Shown in pieces: positions 48,879 through 57,865 of a stretch of DNA of 64,000 nt. The translations under genes and the position numbers were made by a program. How positions within the stretch are numbered: the stretch's first letter is position 1; every line of letters starts with the position of its first letter. Origin of the DNA: Arthrobacter sp. (GTDB lineage Bacteria; Actinomycetota; Actinomycetes; Actinomycetales; Micrococcaceae). The notes under the pieces are model-generated. The model made no database searches, had not been told where the DNA came from, and saw only the letters and a program-made list of their open reading frames with translations. The stretch covers positions 166,002 to 230,001 of the forward strand of contig NZ_JAPSHJ010000001.1 in assembly GCF_031179985.1 (NCBI RefSeq), written 5' to 3'.

Positions 48879-49603
48879 GCCAGCAGTTCAGCGAGGGTGC
48901 TGACTTCCCTGCCGGTGAATTGCTTGGTCGGCTGTCCGGTTCTATTGAGCCACACTCCCAGCAGGCCGGCCGCGGTTGCTCCTTCTGCATCAAGCAAAGG
49001 ATTATCGCCCACGAACAGTGTTTCCGCGGCGGGAATTCCCAGAAGCCGGACGCCCTCCAGGTAGATCGCAGGATCGGGCTTCGGGACTCCCACGGTGTCC
49101 GTGCCGACCAGCAACCGGATACGTTGCAGCCCTGCGTTGTCCAGCTTTGCCCTTTGATAGTCATGAACGTTGTTGCTGACGGCTCCATAGGGAATCCCGG
49201 CGGCATCGAGTGCGTCAAGGACGGGTTCGACGTCGGCAAAAGCCCGGACGTAACCTGGCTGGATCCGGGCATAGGAGGTGAGCCAGTTGCGGGCTTCCTC
49301 CCCTTCCCCCAGATCCACCCCGAAATGTCCTAAGGCAGCCCGTCCCCGCAGAAGCCTCTGCTCGTTAAACGTCAGTTCGCCCGCCAGATAACGGTCGAAA
49401 AAATGGGTTGTCTCATGGGTGAAGATCTTGCCGAACCTCTCCCACCCGGCGTGATCCAGCCCGGGCAGGAGGTGCTCACTGACATCACGGAGGGCAGTGG
49501 TCATGGAAAACTCGAGATCAACCAGGGTGTCATCAATATCAAACAGGACCCCCTTTACTGCTCCGAATTCCGTGTGCAAGGCCCCTCCTGCTGGATGATT
49601 CAT
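48875..49603 (-). CDS. HAD-superfamily hydrolase
   Basis: A 242-residue haloacid dehalogenase-like phosphatase. Motif I is VLFDIDDTLVD, motif II is in YGAVSNNVHDY, the Lys of motif III is in VGVPKPDPAIY, and motif IV is FVGDNPLLDAEGA. A helical cap lies between motifs I and II. The substrate is unknown; phosphoglycolate phosphatase-like and nucleotidase-like enzymes share this layout. Its ATG overlaps the gltX stop by one base (TGATG), so the genes are co-translated. Confidence 0.9.
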   Translation of the reverse strand: MNHPAGGALHTEFGAVKGVLFDIDDTLVDLEFSMTTALRDVSEHLLPGLDHAGWERFGKIFTHETTHFFDRYLAGELTFNEQRLLRGRAALGHFGVDLGEGEEARNWLTSYARIQPGYVRAFADVEPVLDALDAAGIPYGAVSNNVHDYQRAKLDNAGLQRIRLLVGTDTVGVPKPDPAIYLEGVRLLGIPAAETLFVGDNPLLDAEGATAAGLLGVWLNRTGQPTKQFTGREVSTLAELLA

Positions 49604-51126
49604 CAGCCGCGGAAGGCGTGCAGGCGCTTCAGCGAAGACTCCTTGCCCAGAATCACCATGGATTCGAACAGAGGCGGCGAAATGCGCCTGCCGGATACCG
49701 CGGTTCGCACGGGACCGAAAGCGAGCCGGGGTTTAATCCCCATCCCTTCGACCAGGGCTTCCTTCAAGGCAATCTGGATATTCTCAGCGGTCCAGTCCGT
49801 GACGGGTTCGAGCGCAGCTATGGCGGCATCCAGCACCTCAGTGAGGTTCTGCGGCAGTCCCTTCCGGGCGTCGTCCGCAACGTCGATCGCGTCGTCGTTC
49901 TTGAAAAGGAAGGCCAGCATCTCAGGGGCTTCTCCCAGCAGGGCAATCCGCTCCTGGATCAGCGGTGCCGCCTCGCTGAGAACCTCCTCCTCACGGACAG
50001 TAAGGGTTTCGCCCACAAGGCCCGCCGAGCGGAGGTACGGAACCAGGCGGTTCCGGAAGTCCTCGGCGTCCAACATGCGCACGTGGGTGCCGTTGATGGC
50101 CTCGGCCTTCTTGATGTCGAACCGCGCCGGGTTTGCCAGAACATCGTGAACATCAAAGTGTTCAATGAGCTGATCGACGGTGAAAATGTCCTCGTCCGCG
50201 GACAGGCTCCAGCCCAGGAGGGAAAGGTAGTTCAGGAGTCCCTCGGGGATGAAGCCGCGGTCACGGAGCAGGAAAAGGTTGGACTGCGGATCGCGCTTGG
50301 AGAGCTTCTTGTTGCCCTCACCCATGACGTACGGCAGGTGGCCGAACTCGGGAAGGTACTGGGCGACGCCGAGCTTGATGAGTGCGTTGATCATTACCAC
50401 CTGGCGGGGCGTTGAGGACAGCAGGTCCTCTCCGCGCAGCACGTGGGTGATACCCATGAGGGCATCATCCACGGGGTTAACCAGCGTGTAGAGCGGTGAG
50501 CCGTCTGCCCGGACGATTACATAGTCCGGGATGCTCCCTGCCTTAAAGGTGATCTCGCCCCGAACCAGGTCCGTAAACGTCACGTCCTCGTCCGGCATGC
50601 GCATGCGCAGCACAGGCTGGCGGCCTTCGGATTTGAAGGCTGCAATCTGCTCCTGTGTAAGCTCACGGTCAAAGTTGTCATAACCCAGCTTGGGGTCGCG
50701 GCCCGCTGCCCGGTGGCGTGCTTCGACCTCCTCCGGGGAGGAGTAGCACTCGTACGCGTGGCCGTCCTCAATGAGCCGGGAGACGACGTCCTTGTAGAGG
50801 TCAAGCCGCTGTGACTGGCGGTAGGGCTCGTGCGGCCCCCCGACCTCAACGCCTTCTTCCCAGGTGATGCCAAGCCACTTCAGCGCCTCAAGCAGCTGCT
50901 GGTAGCTCTCCTCGGAATCGCGCGCTGCATCCGTGTCCTCAATTCTGAAGACGAAGGTGCCCTTGGTGTGCTTGGCGTAGGCCCAATTGAACAAGGCTGT
51001 ACGGATGAGCCCGACGTGGGGCGTACCGGTGGGTGAAGGGCAGAAGCGGACGCGGACCTTGGAAGCGGAACCGGTGGGGGCGGCGGCAGCGTCGAGGGCG
51101 TCGTTGGGCACGGAAGGAGTAGTCAT
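49603..51126 (-). CDS. gltX: Glutamate--tRNA ligase
   Basis: GluRS charges tRNA-Glu, and in bacteria lacking GlnRS also tRNA-Gln, which is later amidated by GatCAB. The 507-residue class I enzyme has the HIGH-equivalent [13 protein letters not shown] (residues 29-40), a Glu-specific [14 protein letters not shown] block, and [13 protein letters not shown] as the KMSKS-equivalent. The N-terminus carries about 23 disordered residues (Ala/Pro-rich). It lies near the tRNA-Glu and tRNA-Gln genes and is followed directly by the HAD gene. Confidence 0.96.
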   Translation of the reverse strand: MTTPSVPNDALDAAAAPTGSASKVRVRFCPSPTGTPHVGLIRTALFNWAYAKHTKGTFVFRIEDTDAARDSEESYQQLLEALKWLGITWEEGVEVGGPHEPYRQSQRLDLYKDVVSRLIEDGHAYECYSSPEEVEARHRAAGRDPKLGYDNFDRELTQEQIAAFKSEGRQPVLRMRMPDEDVTFTDLVRGEITFKAGSIPDYVIVRADGSPLYTLVNPVDDALMGITHVLRGEDLLSSTPRQVVMINALIKLGVAQYLPEFGHLPYVMGEGNKKLSKRDPQSNLFLLRDRGFIPEGLLNYLSLLGWSLSADEDIFTVDQLIEHFDVHDVLANPARFDIKKAEAINGTHVRMLDAEDFRNRLVPYLRSAGLVGETLTVREEEVLSEAAPLIQERIALLGEAPEMLAFLFKNDDAIDVADDARKGLPQNLTEVLDAAIAALEPVTDWTAENIQIALKEALVEGMGIKPRLAFGPVRTAVSGRRISPPLFESMVILGKESSLKRLHAFRG

Positions 51127-51222
51127 AGTGCGTCCAACTTTACCGTCCCTGCGGGGGACGTCGTCCGCGACGCGGGGAGCACCCCCCCCGGTTGGGCTCT
51201 CTCAGCGGCTCCGCCGCATCAG

Positions 51223-51999
51223 TCAGCGGCGGACTATCGGGTTGGAGAGGCGGCCGATGCCCTCAATCTCGACTTCGTAGCGGTCGCCCGCCTGGACCAG
51301 GCCTACGCCGGCAGGAGTGCCGGTCATGATGACGTCACCGGGCAGTAGAGTAAAGGCCTGCGACACGATCGAGACGAGCTCGCGGACCCCGCGGATCATC
51401 TGGCTGGTGCTGCCGTCCTGACGCAGTTCACCATTAAGCCTGCCCTGGATGGAAAGGTCTTCGGTGTCCAGTTCGGTTTCGATCCAGGGACCCAAGGGCG
51501 CAGACGTGTCAAAGCCCTTGGCCCTGGCCCACTGCAGGTCCGTTTTCTGGACATCCCTCGCAGTGAGATCGTTCCCGCAGGTGTATCCAAAGATGACGTC
51601 GTCCACCCGCTCCTCGGGGACGTCCTTGCAGATCCGTCCGATAACGACGCAGAGTTCAGCCTCGAAAGATACTTCATCCGAGAACTCAGGCAGCACTACT
51701 GGGTCATTGGGACCGATCACCGACGTGTTGGGCTTCAAGAAGAGAAGCGGATGAGCAGGGACCTCGTTGCCGAGCTCGCGGGCATGTTCCACGAAGTTGC
51801 GGCCTACGCCAATAACTTTGCTCCGCGGAATGATGGGGGCGAGGAGACGGACATCCTCCAGCTTGTGCCTGACGGCCGTGCGCTCCACTCCATGGAAGAA
51901 GGGATCGCCGTTGATAACGGTGATCTCCTCGCTTCCAGGCTGGCCTTCAACAACGCCGTAGACGGGATCAGAATCAACAACAAACCGGGCGATACGCAT
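51223..51999 (-). CDS. Fumarylacetoacetate hydrolase family protein
   Basis: A 258-residue FAH-family protein. The domain contains VIGVGRNFVEHARELG, FLKPNTSVIGPNDPV, the metal-binding FEAELCVVIGR, YTCGNDLTARDVQ and TGTPAGVGLVQAGD. Such enzymes hydrolyse or decarboxylate oxo-acids (5-carboxymethyl-2-hydroxymuconate delta-isomerase, acylpyruvase or oxaloacetate decarboxylase). The substrate cannot be chosen here. The ATG at 51997-51999 (MRIARFV) is preferred over a start nine codons upstream. It lies between the MBL gene and gltX on the same strand, a frequent actinobacterial arrangement. Confidence 0.9.
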   Translation of the reverse strand: MRIARFVVDSDPVYGVVEGQPGSEEITVINGDPFFHGVERTAVRHKLEDVRLLAPIIPRSKVIGVGRNFVEHARELGNEVPAHPLLFLKPNTSVIGPNDPVVLPEFSDEVSFEAELCVVIGRICKDVPEERVDDVIFGYTCGNDLTARDVQKTDLQWARAKGFDTSAPLGPWIETELDTEDLSIQGRLNGELRQDGSTSQMIRGVRELVSIVSQAFTLLPGDVIMTGTPAGVGLVQAGDRYEVEIEGIGRLSNPIVRR

Positions 52000-52037
52000 G
52001 GTTTCCAGCCTACCGTCTCCGGCCACCGCGCCCGCGC

Positions 52038-52838
52038 TCAGCCGTGGCCAGCGGACCCACGGAGGTAGTCGAGCTGGGCTGCAACTGACATTTCAGCCGC
52101 CCTCCGCACTGAAGGTCCGACGTCGGAATACACCAGATCCGCAACCTCGCCGACCGAGGCATCGAGGCCCAGCCGGTCCAGTGCTTCCCGAATCTGACCC
52201 AACCGTTCCTGACGGTGGTCGCGATAGGCGGTGACGATCGCCTCCAGGGAAGGCAGCACGGGACCGTGGGCAGGCAGCACCGTCGCGGCCCCAAGCGCCT
52301 CAAGCCGGTCCAGTGACTTCAGGTAATCTCCGAGTCTCCCGTCTGGATAGTCCAGCATGGTGGTGCCACGGCCCAGGATGGTGTCGCCGGTCAGGACAGA
52401 GCCGCGCGGGCCATCGTCGGGGAGGTGGAAGCAGACAGAATCCGAGGTATGGCCGGGGGTGGCCAGGACCAGGACTGTCAGCCCGGCTGCCGCAACGGAA
52501 TCGCCATCCTGCAGCGGCGTGCCGCCCCCATGGCAGTGGGCGGAGTCAGCAGCACGCACGGGGGCACCCGTCAACTCATGCAGCCGGGCCGAGCCCGCTG
52601 TGTGGTCAGCGTGGCGGTGGGTGACGAGGATGAGTTCCACGCCGCCGGCCCTGGCAAGAGCTTGGAGGTGGGCCTCGTCCAGTGGCCCCGGGTCCACCAC
52701 AATGGCGGCCGGACTGCCGGAAGCACGCAATATGTAAGAGTTGGTGCCCTCCAGGCTCATTGGCCCGGGATTGGGGGCCAGGATGAACTGCGTCAGGGCT
52801 GAGCTGCGGTGCATCATGGAGCCGGAAGCCGAAGTCAC
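52038..52838 (-). CDS. MBL-fold metallo-hydrolase
   Basis: A 266-residue metallo-beta-lactamase fold protein with the zinc motif THRHADHTAGS (HxHxDH), a second ligand in ATPGHTSDS, and the Asp in VLTGDTILGRG. The C-terminal helical part resembles LACTB2-type hydrolases (PGPMSLEGTNSYIL near the start is typical). The substrate is unknown; thioesterase or RNase activities occur in relatives. The GTG at 52838 is used, but an ATG at 52817 or 52814 is equally possible. It lies upstream of the FAH gene on the same strand. Confidence 0.88.
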   Translation of the reverse strand: MTSASGSMMHRSSALTQFILAPNPGPMSLEGTNSYILRASGSPAAIVVDPGPLDEAHLQALARAGGVELILVTHRHADHTAGSARLHELTGAPVRAADSAHCHGGGTPLQDGDSVAAAGLTVLVLATPGHTSDSVCFHLPDDGPRGSVLTGDTILGRGTTMLDYPDGRLGDYLKSLDRLEALGAATVLPAHGPVLPSLEAIVTAYRDHRQERLGQIREALDRLGLDASVGEVADLVYSDVGPSVRRAAEMSVAAQLDYLRGSAGHG

Positions 52839-52958
52839 TATCCCATCTTTGCATCGACTCCGGCATAGCCACCGTCTTCTGGGCCGGAATAGACACCAAG
52901 CGGCCCGGGTTGATCTCCAGTGAAGATCATCTCCACCAGAAAGCCGGAATCAGCCATC

Positions 52959-53552
52959 ATGAGCACTACCACGCTTGCAGAACTCCTCGCCGAAGCTGAT
53001 GCTGCCGGCCACGACCATGCCGCAACGGAGAAGAGCAGCGGACTCCAGCACATCCACAACCACGCAACGGGCAGCATTGTCTGGTTTCCCACATGGAAGA
53101 AGTTCCGCCAGACCGCCGACTGGGCCGAGGCGGTGGACGGGGTGACCGAGGAACTGAAGTCAGGCTCCGGATCCCGGGAAGAATGGGCGGCCAAATACCT
53201 GGCGGACGACCTTGCCTTGCTCATGAAACGAGCCGCGGCTTCCAGCGACGTTCATATTTTTGTCCAGGAGAACCTCACGCAGCACCTGACCCGGACCTGG
53301 GCTGTGGCAGATGCCGTCGCCAAGGCGACGGGGACGGATCTGCCCAATGGCAGCACCACGCCGTCCATCTTTGCCGACTACCCCTATGAGGTTTACGCGC
53401 AGGACGGCGGCGTCTTTGCGACCACGCTCTGGAACGACGTCATCGACGCCCGCCGCAACCAAGCCCTGGCGGATGAAGCGGCCCGGAAGGCTCTGAAGCC
53501 GGTCTCGCGCAAGGCATTGAAGAACGCTGCCCGGAAGGCCGCTCGGCGCTGA
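52959..53552 (+). CDS. Uncharacterised protein with basic C-terminus
   Basis: I do not recognise this protein of 197 residues. The N-terminal half is acidic and helical (STTTLAELLAEADAAGHDHAATEKSSG region) with the His-rich LQHIHNHATG, and the middle has aromatic clusters (SIVWFPTWKKFRQTADWAE). The C-terminus is strongly basic and alanine-rich (RKALKPVSRKALKNAARKAARR region), which could bind nucleic acid. No signal peptide is seen. The ATG at 52959 has a GGAA box upstream; a GTG at 52920 is an alternative. It stands alone on its strand between MBL and ilvE. Confidence 0.65.
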   Translation: MSTTTLAELLAEADAAGHDHAATEKSSGLQHIHNHATGSIVWFPTWKKFRQTADWAEAVDGVTEELKSGSGSREEWAAKYLADDLALLMKRAAASSDVHIFVQENLTQHLTRTWAVADAVAKATGTDLPNGSTTPSIFADYPYEVYAQDGGVFATTLWNDVIDARRNQALADEAARKALKPVSRKALKNAARKAARR

Positions 53553-53620
53553 CGCCCAAGGCCAGCCTCGCGTCCGGCGCGAATTAAGTCGGCAGGGATT
53601 AAAAGGTCGACGCCGGCTGC

Positions 53621-53652
53621 CCGGCACTGTGTTGGCGTTACTGCAGTGCCGG
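53621..53652. terminator. Hairpin in the convergent gap before ilvE
   Basis: A nine-bp stem (CCGGCACTG with CAGTGCCGG) around a 14-base loop lies in the 140-bp gap between the unknown gene and ilvE, which converge. There is no clear T-run, so terminator function is only plausible by position. Confidence 0.4.
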
Positions 53653-53692
53653 CCACCCGCCGTCGTACTTCTTTTCGTGCGTAGAGCCGCTG

Positions 53693-54805
53693 CTAGGCCA
53701 GCCGGGTGAGCCAGCCGTGCGTGTCCGCGACCGTTCCGGTCTGGATGCCCAAAAGCTTCTCGCGGATAGCCATGGTGGTCTTCCCCGCCGTCGCTTCTTC
53801 AGACCCGATGAACTCAGTAGCATCCTTCAGAACACCGATCGGAGTAATGACGGCGGCTGTGCCGCAGGCAAAGACTTCGGTGATCTCGCCTGAAGCCACG
53901 CCGTCGCGCCATTCGTCGAGGGTAATCTTGCGTTCGCTGACTTGGCGGCCCATGTCCTTGGCCACCTGGATGACGGACATCCGGGTGATGCCTTCCAGGA
54001 TGGTGCCGGTGAGGGCCGGTGTCACCAGGGAACCGTCCTTCAGAACGAAGAACACGTTCATGCCGCCCAGTTCCTCAACAGCGTTGTCATTGAACTGGTC
54101 GAGGAAGAGGACCTGCTTGCAGCCATGCGCTTCGGCTTCTTGTTGGGCGATCAGGGACGCCGCGTAGTTGCCACCGCATTTGGCGTCCCCTGTGCCGCCA
54201 CGGCCTGCGCGTGCGTACTCGCGCGAGATCCAGATGGAGACGGGCTTGAGTTCGCCGCCGAAGTAGTTTCCTGCAGGTGAGGCAATGACCCTGAAGGACA
54301 CTTCGCGGGCAGCCCGCACTCCCAGGAAGGCTTCAGTGGCGATCATGAAGGGGCGCAGGTAGAGGGCTTCGCCGTCGCCGGAAGGTACCCATTCCTTGTC
54401 CGCCGCCACGAGCTCGCGGATTGCGCCAAGGAAGTACTCCTCCGGAAGTTCCGGGAGTGCCAGCCGTCGGGCGGACTTGTTCAGGCGTGCTGCATTCGCC
54501 TCAGGCCGGAAGGTCCAGATGGAGCCATCGGCGTGGCGGTAGGCCTTAAGGCCTTCGAAGATTTCCTGGCCGTAGTGGAAGACGGCGGCGGAGGGGTCCA
54601 GGATAATTGGCCCGTAAGCCTCCACACGGGGGCTGTGCCAGCCGCCCTTCCCCTCGGCGTCGACGCTGTAGTCGACGACGGCGGTGTGGTCGGTAAAGAA
54701 GTTGCCAAATCCTGGGTTCGCCAGGACGGCTGCACGCTCTTCAGCTGACTTCGGGGTTGCCGAAAGTTGCTGGGTGAATTCGACGCCATGGGCAGTCTGA
54801 GTCAT
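53693..54805 (-). CDS. ilvE: Branched-chain amino acid aminotransferase
   Basis: IlvE transfers the amino group from glutamate to the oxo-acids of leucine, isoleucine and valine. The 370-residue fold-type IV enzyme has FHYGQEIFEGLKAYRH, YLRPFMIATE, the PLP-Lys motif GDAKCGGNYAASLIAQ, LDQFNDNAVEELGGMNVFFV and EVFACGTAAVITPI. Size and motifs are normal. It lies 109 bp downstream of leuB on the same strand, so the leucine pathway genes in this window are leuB-ilvE here and leuCD 11 kb away. Confidence 0.96.
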   Translation of the reverse strand: MTQTAHGVEFTQQLSATPKSAEERAAVLANPGFGNFFTDHTAVVDYSVDAEGKGGWHSPRVEAYGPIILDPSAAVFHYGQEIFEGLKAYRHADGSIWTFRPEANAARLNKSARRLALPELPEEYFLGAIRELVAADKEWVPSGDGEALYLRPFMIATEAFLGVRAAREVSFRVIASPAGNYFGGELKPVSIWISREYARAGRGGTGDAKCGGNYAASLIAQQEAEAHGCKQVLFLDQFNDNAVEELGGMNVFFVLKDGSLVTPALTGTILEGITRMSVIQVAKDMGRQVSERKITLDEWRDGVASGEITEVFACGTAAVITPIGVLKDATEFIGSEEATAGKTTMAIREKLLGIQTGTVADTHGWLTRLA

Positions 54806-54914
54806 GTTTCCTCCACGGTTGGCTGCCTGATGGTGAACGTGGTTCAGCCTCGGACCACGGCAGCGGTTTGGTGATTCGAAACTAGCTTACGCCTGCTGGC
54901 CGGACGGGCCGGAC

Positions 54915-55967
54915 CTACAGGGCGGCTGCGATTGCGTCGCCGATAGCGGAGGTACTGCGGGCTCCGCCGTCGCGGCTTTCGACGTCGGCAACTACTGCCG
55001 CTTCGACCTTCCGTGCCGCCTCGGAGTAGCCGAGGTGGTCCAGCAGGAGCGCCGCAGACAGGATGGCCGCCGTCGGGTCTGCCTTTTGCTGTCCCGCGAT
55101 ATCCGGTGCAGAGCCATGAACGGGTTCGAACATGGAAGGCGCTGTGCGTTCCATGTTGAGATTGCCCGAAGCTGCGAGACCAATGCCGCCTGTCACGGCC
55201 GCCGCCAGGTCGGTGAGGATGTCTCCAAAGAGGTTATCCGTGACGATGACATCAAAGCGGGCAGGGTCGGTGACCATGAAAATCGTGGCGGCATCCACGT
55301 GCAGGTAATCGTGGCTGACCTCGGGGAACTCCTGGGCGACAGCTTCGACGGTGCGCTTCCACAAGTGACCGGCGTACACCAGGACGTTGTGCTTGTGGAC
55401 CAGGGTGACCTTCTTGCGCGGACGCTCGCTCGCCCGGCGGAACGCATCGCGGACGACTCGTTCCACTCCATGGGCTGTGTTAAGCGAAACCTCAGTAGCC
55501 ACCTCGTGGGGCGTTCCACCACGGAGGGTGCCACCGTTTCCTACGTAAGGGCCCTCGGTCCCCTCACGGACCACGACGAAATCAACAACTCCCGGGTTGG
55601 CGAGCGGACTTCCCACTCCCCCATACAGCTTGGAGGGCCGCAGGTTGACGAAGTGGTCGAGGCTGAACCTCAGCTTGAGCAGCATTTCGCGTTCTATGAG
55701 ACCGGACGGAATCCTGGTGTCCCCCGGCGCTGCTCCCACTGCGCCGAAAAGGATGGCATCCCGCGTTCTCAGATCCTCGAGGACCTTATCCGGAAGAGTT
55801 TCGCCGCTCTCCAGCCAGTGCTGTGCGCCCAGTCTGTAGTGGGTCTGCTTAATGGCGACGCCTTCGGCGGCCGCCACCTTCTCCAGGACCTTCAGGGCTT
55901 CGGCAATGACCTCAGGGCCGATGCCATCGCCGGGAATGACAGCAAGATCGATGGTGGATGCGCTCAT
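54915..55967 (-). CDS. leuB: 3-isopropylmalate dehydrogenase
   Basis: LeuB oxidises and decarboxylates 3-isopropylmalate to 2-oxoisocaproate in leucine synthesis. The 350-residue protein has [35 protein letters not shown], the [12 protein letters not shown] region, [30 protein letters not shown] and [19 protein letters not shown]. All family motifs are intact. The ATG at 55967 starts the leuB-ilvE pair. Upstream lies the sortase gene on the same strand, 98 bp away. Confidence 0.95.
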   Translation of the reverse strand: MSASTIDLAVIPGDGIGPEVIAEALKVLEKVAAAEGVAIKQTHYRLGAQHWLESGETLPDKVLEDLRTRDAILFGAVGAAPGDTRIPSGLIEREMLLKLRFSLDHFVNLRPSKLYGGVGSPLANPGVVDFVVVREGTEGPYVGNGGTLRGGTPHEVATEVSLNTAHGVERVVRDAFRRASERPRKKVTLVHKHNVLVYAGHLWKRTVEAVAQEFPEVSHDYLHVDAATIFMVTDPARFDVIVTDNLFGDILTDLAAAVTGGIGLAASGNLNMERTAPSMFEPVHGSAPDIAGQQKADPTAAILSAALLLDHLGYSEAARKVEAAVVADVESRDGGARSTSAIGDAIAAAL

Positions 55968-56065
55968 GTTTTCAGGGTAGCCAAACCATCCACATGATGG
56001 TCAAGTTGTCTCAAGATGCGAACAGGGGCACTTGACTTTCGTCGGCATTCCTCATCCAGGCAGGG

Positions 56066-56854
56066 CTATGCGGCTGCAACCGGCGAGGCGACCACCACAA
56101 CATTCCTGCCCCAAGGATCTTCTGAGTAACAACTGACCAAGACCAGGCGGTTGGGCACCACGGCCCATATCGGACTGTCTTTGAGCGCGGACTTCGAGTA
56201 TGTCGCCACCGACTCCACCCGATAAGTAATAACGCCTGTTGCCGTGGTCACCGTTAGTTCATCACCTTCATGTGCAGCCGAACTTAAGTGGTTGAACGGG
56301 GCGTCCCGGTCCAGCCAACTGTGACCGACGATGTACGTTGTGTCGGCCGACCCTTCGCCCGGCAAACCGAAAGGAGTCAGCCAGTACCCTTCCACTGTCA
56401 CAGGTGGTTCAATGCTCTGGCTGTCAGCATGGGGCTCCAGGGCGTGGACCACCACGTCCATCTCTGCTTTCGGGTACGTGACGCGCAGGGGTGCTGACGA
56501 AGCCGGGAGCGACGCGGCTCCCTGCTCGGGCACTGGGGCCACCCCAGGTCCAGCCGGCGACGGCATGTCCGGCGTTGGAGTGGCGGGGGCCGATGCAGGC
56601 GGTTCCTGGGTTCCCAGGGTGACAGAAGGTTCTTGCGCCTCACTGCTTACTGATGCGCTGGCGGTTCGAGAAGGGACACCGGTAATAAGGTCGTCGCTGT
56701 TTGCACTGCCATAGGCTCCACCCGTTCCGTGGGCAAGCCAGGCGGTCAGGAGGCCTACGGCGCAGATGGCAAGGATGAGCATATCCCTGCCCCTGAGAAG
56801 CAGGCCGCGCCCAACGGCTCTCCGACTCTGCCGGGTCCTGCGTTGATTTGCCAT
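56066..56854 (-). CDS. Class F sortase
   Basis: A 262-residue sortase of the actinobacterial class F type. After a basic N-terminus, one membrane helix (LILAICAVGLLTAWLAHGTGG) anchors it, followed by a Ser/Pro/Ala/Glu-rich linker of about 75 residues. The catalytic His is in YIVGHSWLD, the nucleophile Cys in VLVSCYSEDPWG and the Arg in GRNVVV just beyond. Sortases join surface proteins to the cell wall or act as housekeeping transpeptidases; most class F members are uncharacterised. It lies 87 bp downstream of the surface-protein gene with a strong hairpin between, so the pair is probably an enzyme-substrate unit with reduced sortase expression. Confidence 0.9.
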   Translation of the reverse strand: MANQRRTRQSRRAVGRGLLLRGRDMLILAICAVGLLTAWLAHGTGGAYGSANSDDLITGVPSRTASASVSSEAQEPSVTLGTQEPPASAPATPTPDMPSPAGPGVAPVPEQGAASLPASSAPLRVTYPKAEMDVVVHALEPHADSQSIEPPVTVEGYWLTPFGLPGEGSADTTYIVGHSWLDRDAPFNHLSSAAHEGDELTVTTATGVITYRVESVATYSKSALKDSPIWAVVPNRLVLVSCYSEDPWGRNVVVVASPVAAA

Positions 56855-56881
56855 CGGGCACTCCTGTGATCCGGAAGTGGA

Positions 56882-56920
56882 ACGGCGGGTGCCACGAATA
56901 CTTTTCGTGGCACCCGCCGT
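56882..56920 (-). promoter_or_regulatory. Intra-operon hairpin between surface-protein and sortase genes
   Basis: A perfect 17-bp stem (56882-56898 with 56904-56920, arms ACGGCGGGTGCCACGAA and its complement) closes a five-base loop. On the minus strand no real T-run follows (TTCCACTTCC), so it may pause or partially terminate transcription, or protect the upstream mRNA. That would lower the amount of sortase relative to its substrate. Confidence 0.7.
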
Positions 56921-56941
56921 CGCTGTCTGCTTGGGTTCTGC

Positions 56942-57865
56942 CTAGCTGTGAGCTCCCCTGGTCCTGGCTCCGCTCCTCCAGAGCACAAGCGCTGCCACAG
57001 TGGCCAAGAGGCCCGTCACGCCGGTGAGCCACGTGGGGATGCCCGCCACGGTCTTGCCTCCGGCAGCTGTCTGGACGTTGTAGCCGCGCTTGCTCACGGA
57101 GTCAGCGGCCGCAGTCGTAGCTGTGCCCCCGCCAGCTGGAGTAGTCGTCACCGTCACCGTTGGCGCCACGGTGGGCTCAACTGTTGGTTCCACGGTGGGT
57201 TCCACGGTTGGCTCAACTGTGGGTTCGACTGTCGGTTCAACGGTTGGCTGCACTGTTGGCTCGACTGTCGGTTCAACGGTCGGTTCGACCGTTGGCTCGA
57301 CTGTTGGTTCAACGGTCGGTTCGACCGTTGGCTCCACTGTTGGCTCGACCGTTGGCTCGACTGTCGGTTCAACGGTCGGTTCGACCGTTGGCTCCACTGT
57401 TGGCTCGACCGTTGGCTCGACTGTCGGTTCAACGGTTGGCTCGACCGTCGGTTCGACTGTTGGCTCGACTGTCGGCTCGACCGTTGGTTCGACCGTTGGC
57501 TCCACTGTTGGCTCGACTGTTGGCTCGACTGTCGGCTCGACCGTTGGTTCGACTGTTGGCTCGACCGTTGGTTTGACACACTTATTGGCCAACAGTGCAA
57601 TGTTCGCCGGTGTCAGGTTCTGGCCGTTCGGCATAATGTCCCCGGAGTTTGCAGGGACAATGTCGTTGGTATCACCAACATGGGCGCTCAGCGCGTTCAG
57701 ATTGATCGTCTCAAAGAGATACGGATTGTCTGCTGAACCCGTGGCGTGGCAGATACTGATCTTCTTCTCATCATTGGTGTTAGCCGGCGGAGCAGCGTTC
57801 GCAGCCACAGTTGCACCCATCAAGCCGAGGCCCAGCACCCCCAAGGTGGCAATAGTTCGTTTCAT
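56942..57865 (-). CDS. Secreted repeat-stalk surface protein, probable class F sortase substrate
   Basis: A 307-residue surface protein. The signal peptide spans residues 1-24 (MKRTIATLGVLGLGLMGATV, then AANA before the cut). A globular part of about 70 residues contains the ICHATGS motif known from actinobacterial surface proteins and a second Cys (NKCVKP) that could pair with it. Residues 99-237 are 35 tandem PTV(E) units forming an extended stalk. The C-terminus has RGYNVQTAA, a Gly-rich turn, a hydrophobic helix and a basic RSGARTRG tail. No LPXTG is present; NVQTA is the best candidate sorting motif. The ATG at 57863-57865 has a strong GGAGGG box. Function as an adhesin or spacer is inferred. 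Confidence 0.8.
   Translation of the reverse strand: MKRTIATLGVLGLGLMGATVAANAAPPANTNDEKKISICHATGSADNPYLFETINLNALSAHVGDTNDIVPANSGDIMPNGQNLTPANIALLANKCVKPTVEPTVEPTVEPTVEPTVEPTVEPTVEPTVEPTVEPTVEPTVEPTVEPTVEPTVEPTVEPTVEPTVEPTVEPTVEPTVEPTVEPTVEPTVEPTVEPTVEPTVEPTVQPTVEPTVEPTVEPTVEPTVEPTVEPTVAPTVTVTTTPAGGGTATTAAADSVSKRGYNVQTAAGGKTVAGIPTWLTGVTGLLATVAALVLWRSGARTRGAHS
57155..57571 (-). repeat. 35 tandem 12-bp units encoding PTV(E) tetrapeptides
   Basis: In frame with the surface-protein gene, the 12-bp unit encoding Pro-Thr-Val-Glu recurs 35 times, with one Gln replacing Glu and one Ala near the end. Third-position changes (CCA/CCC, ACG/ACC/ACA/ACT, GTC/GTT/GTG, GAG/GAA) keep the protein uniform. Larger blocks of several units recur almost identically between about 57240 and 57570, pointing to duplication by slippage or recombination. 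The repeat is open in several frames on the other strand, an artefact. Confidence 0.97.
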
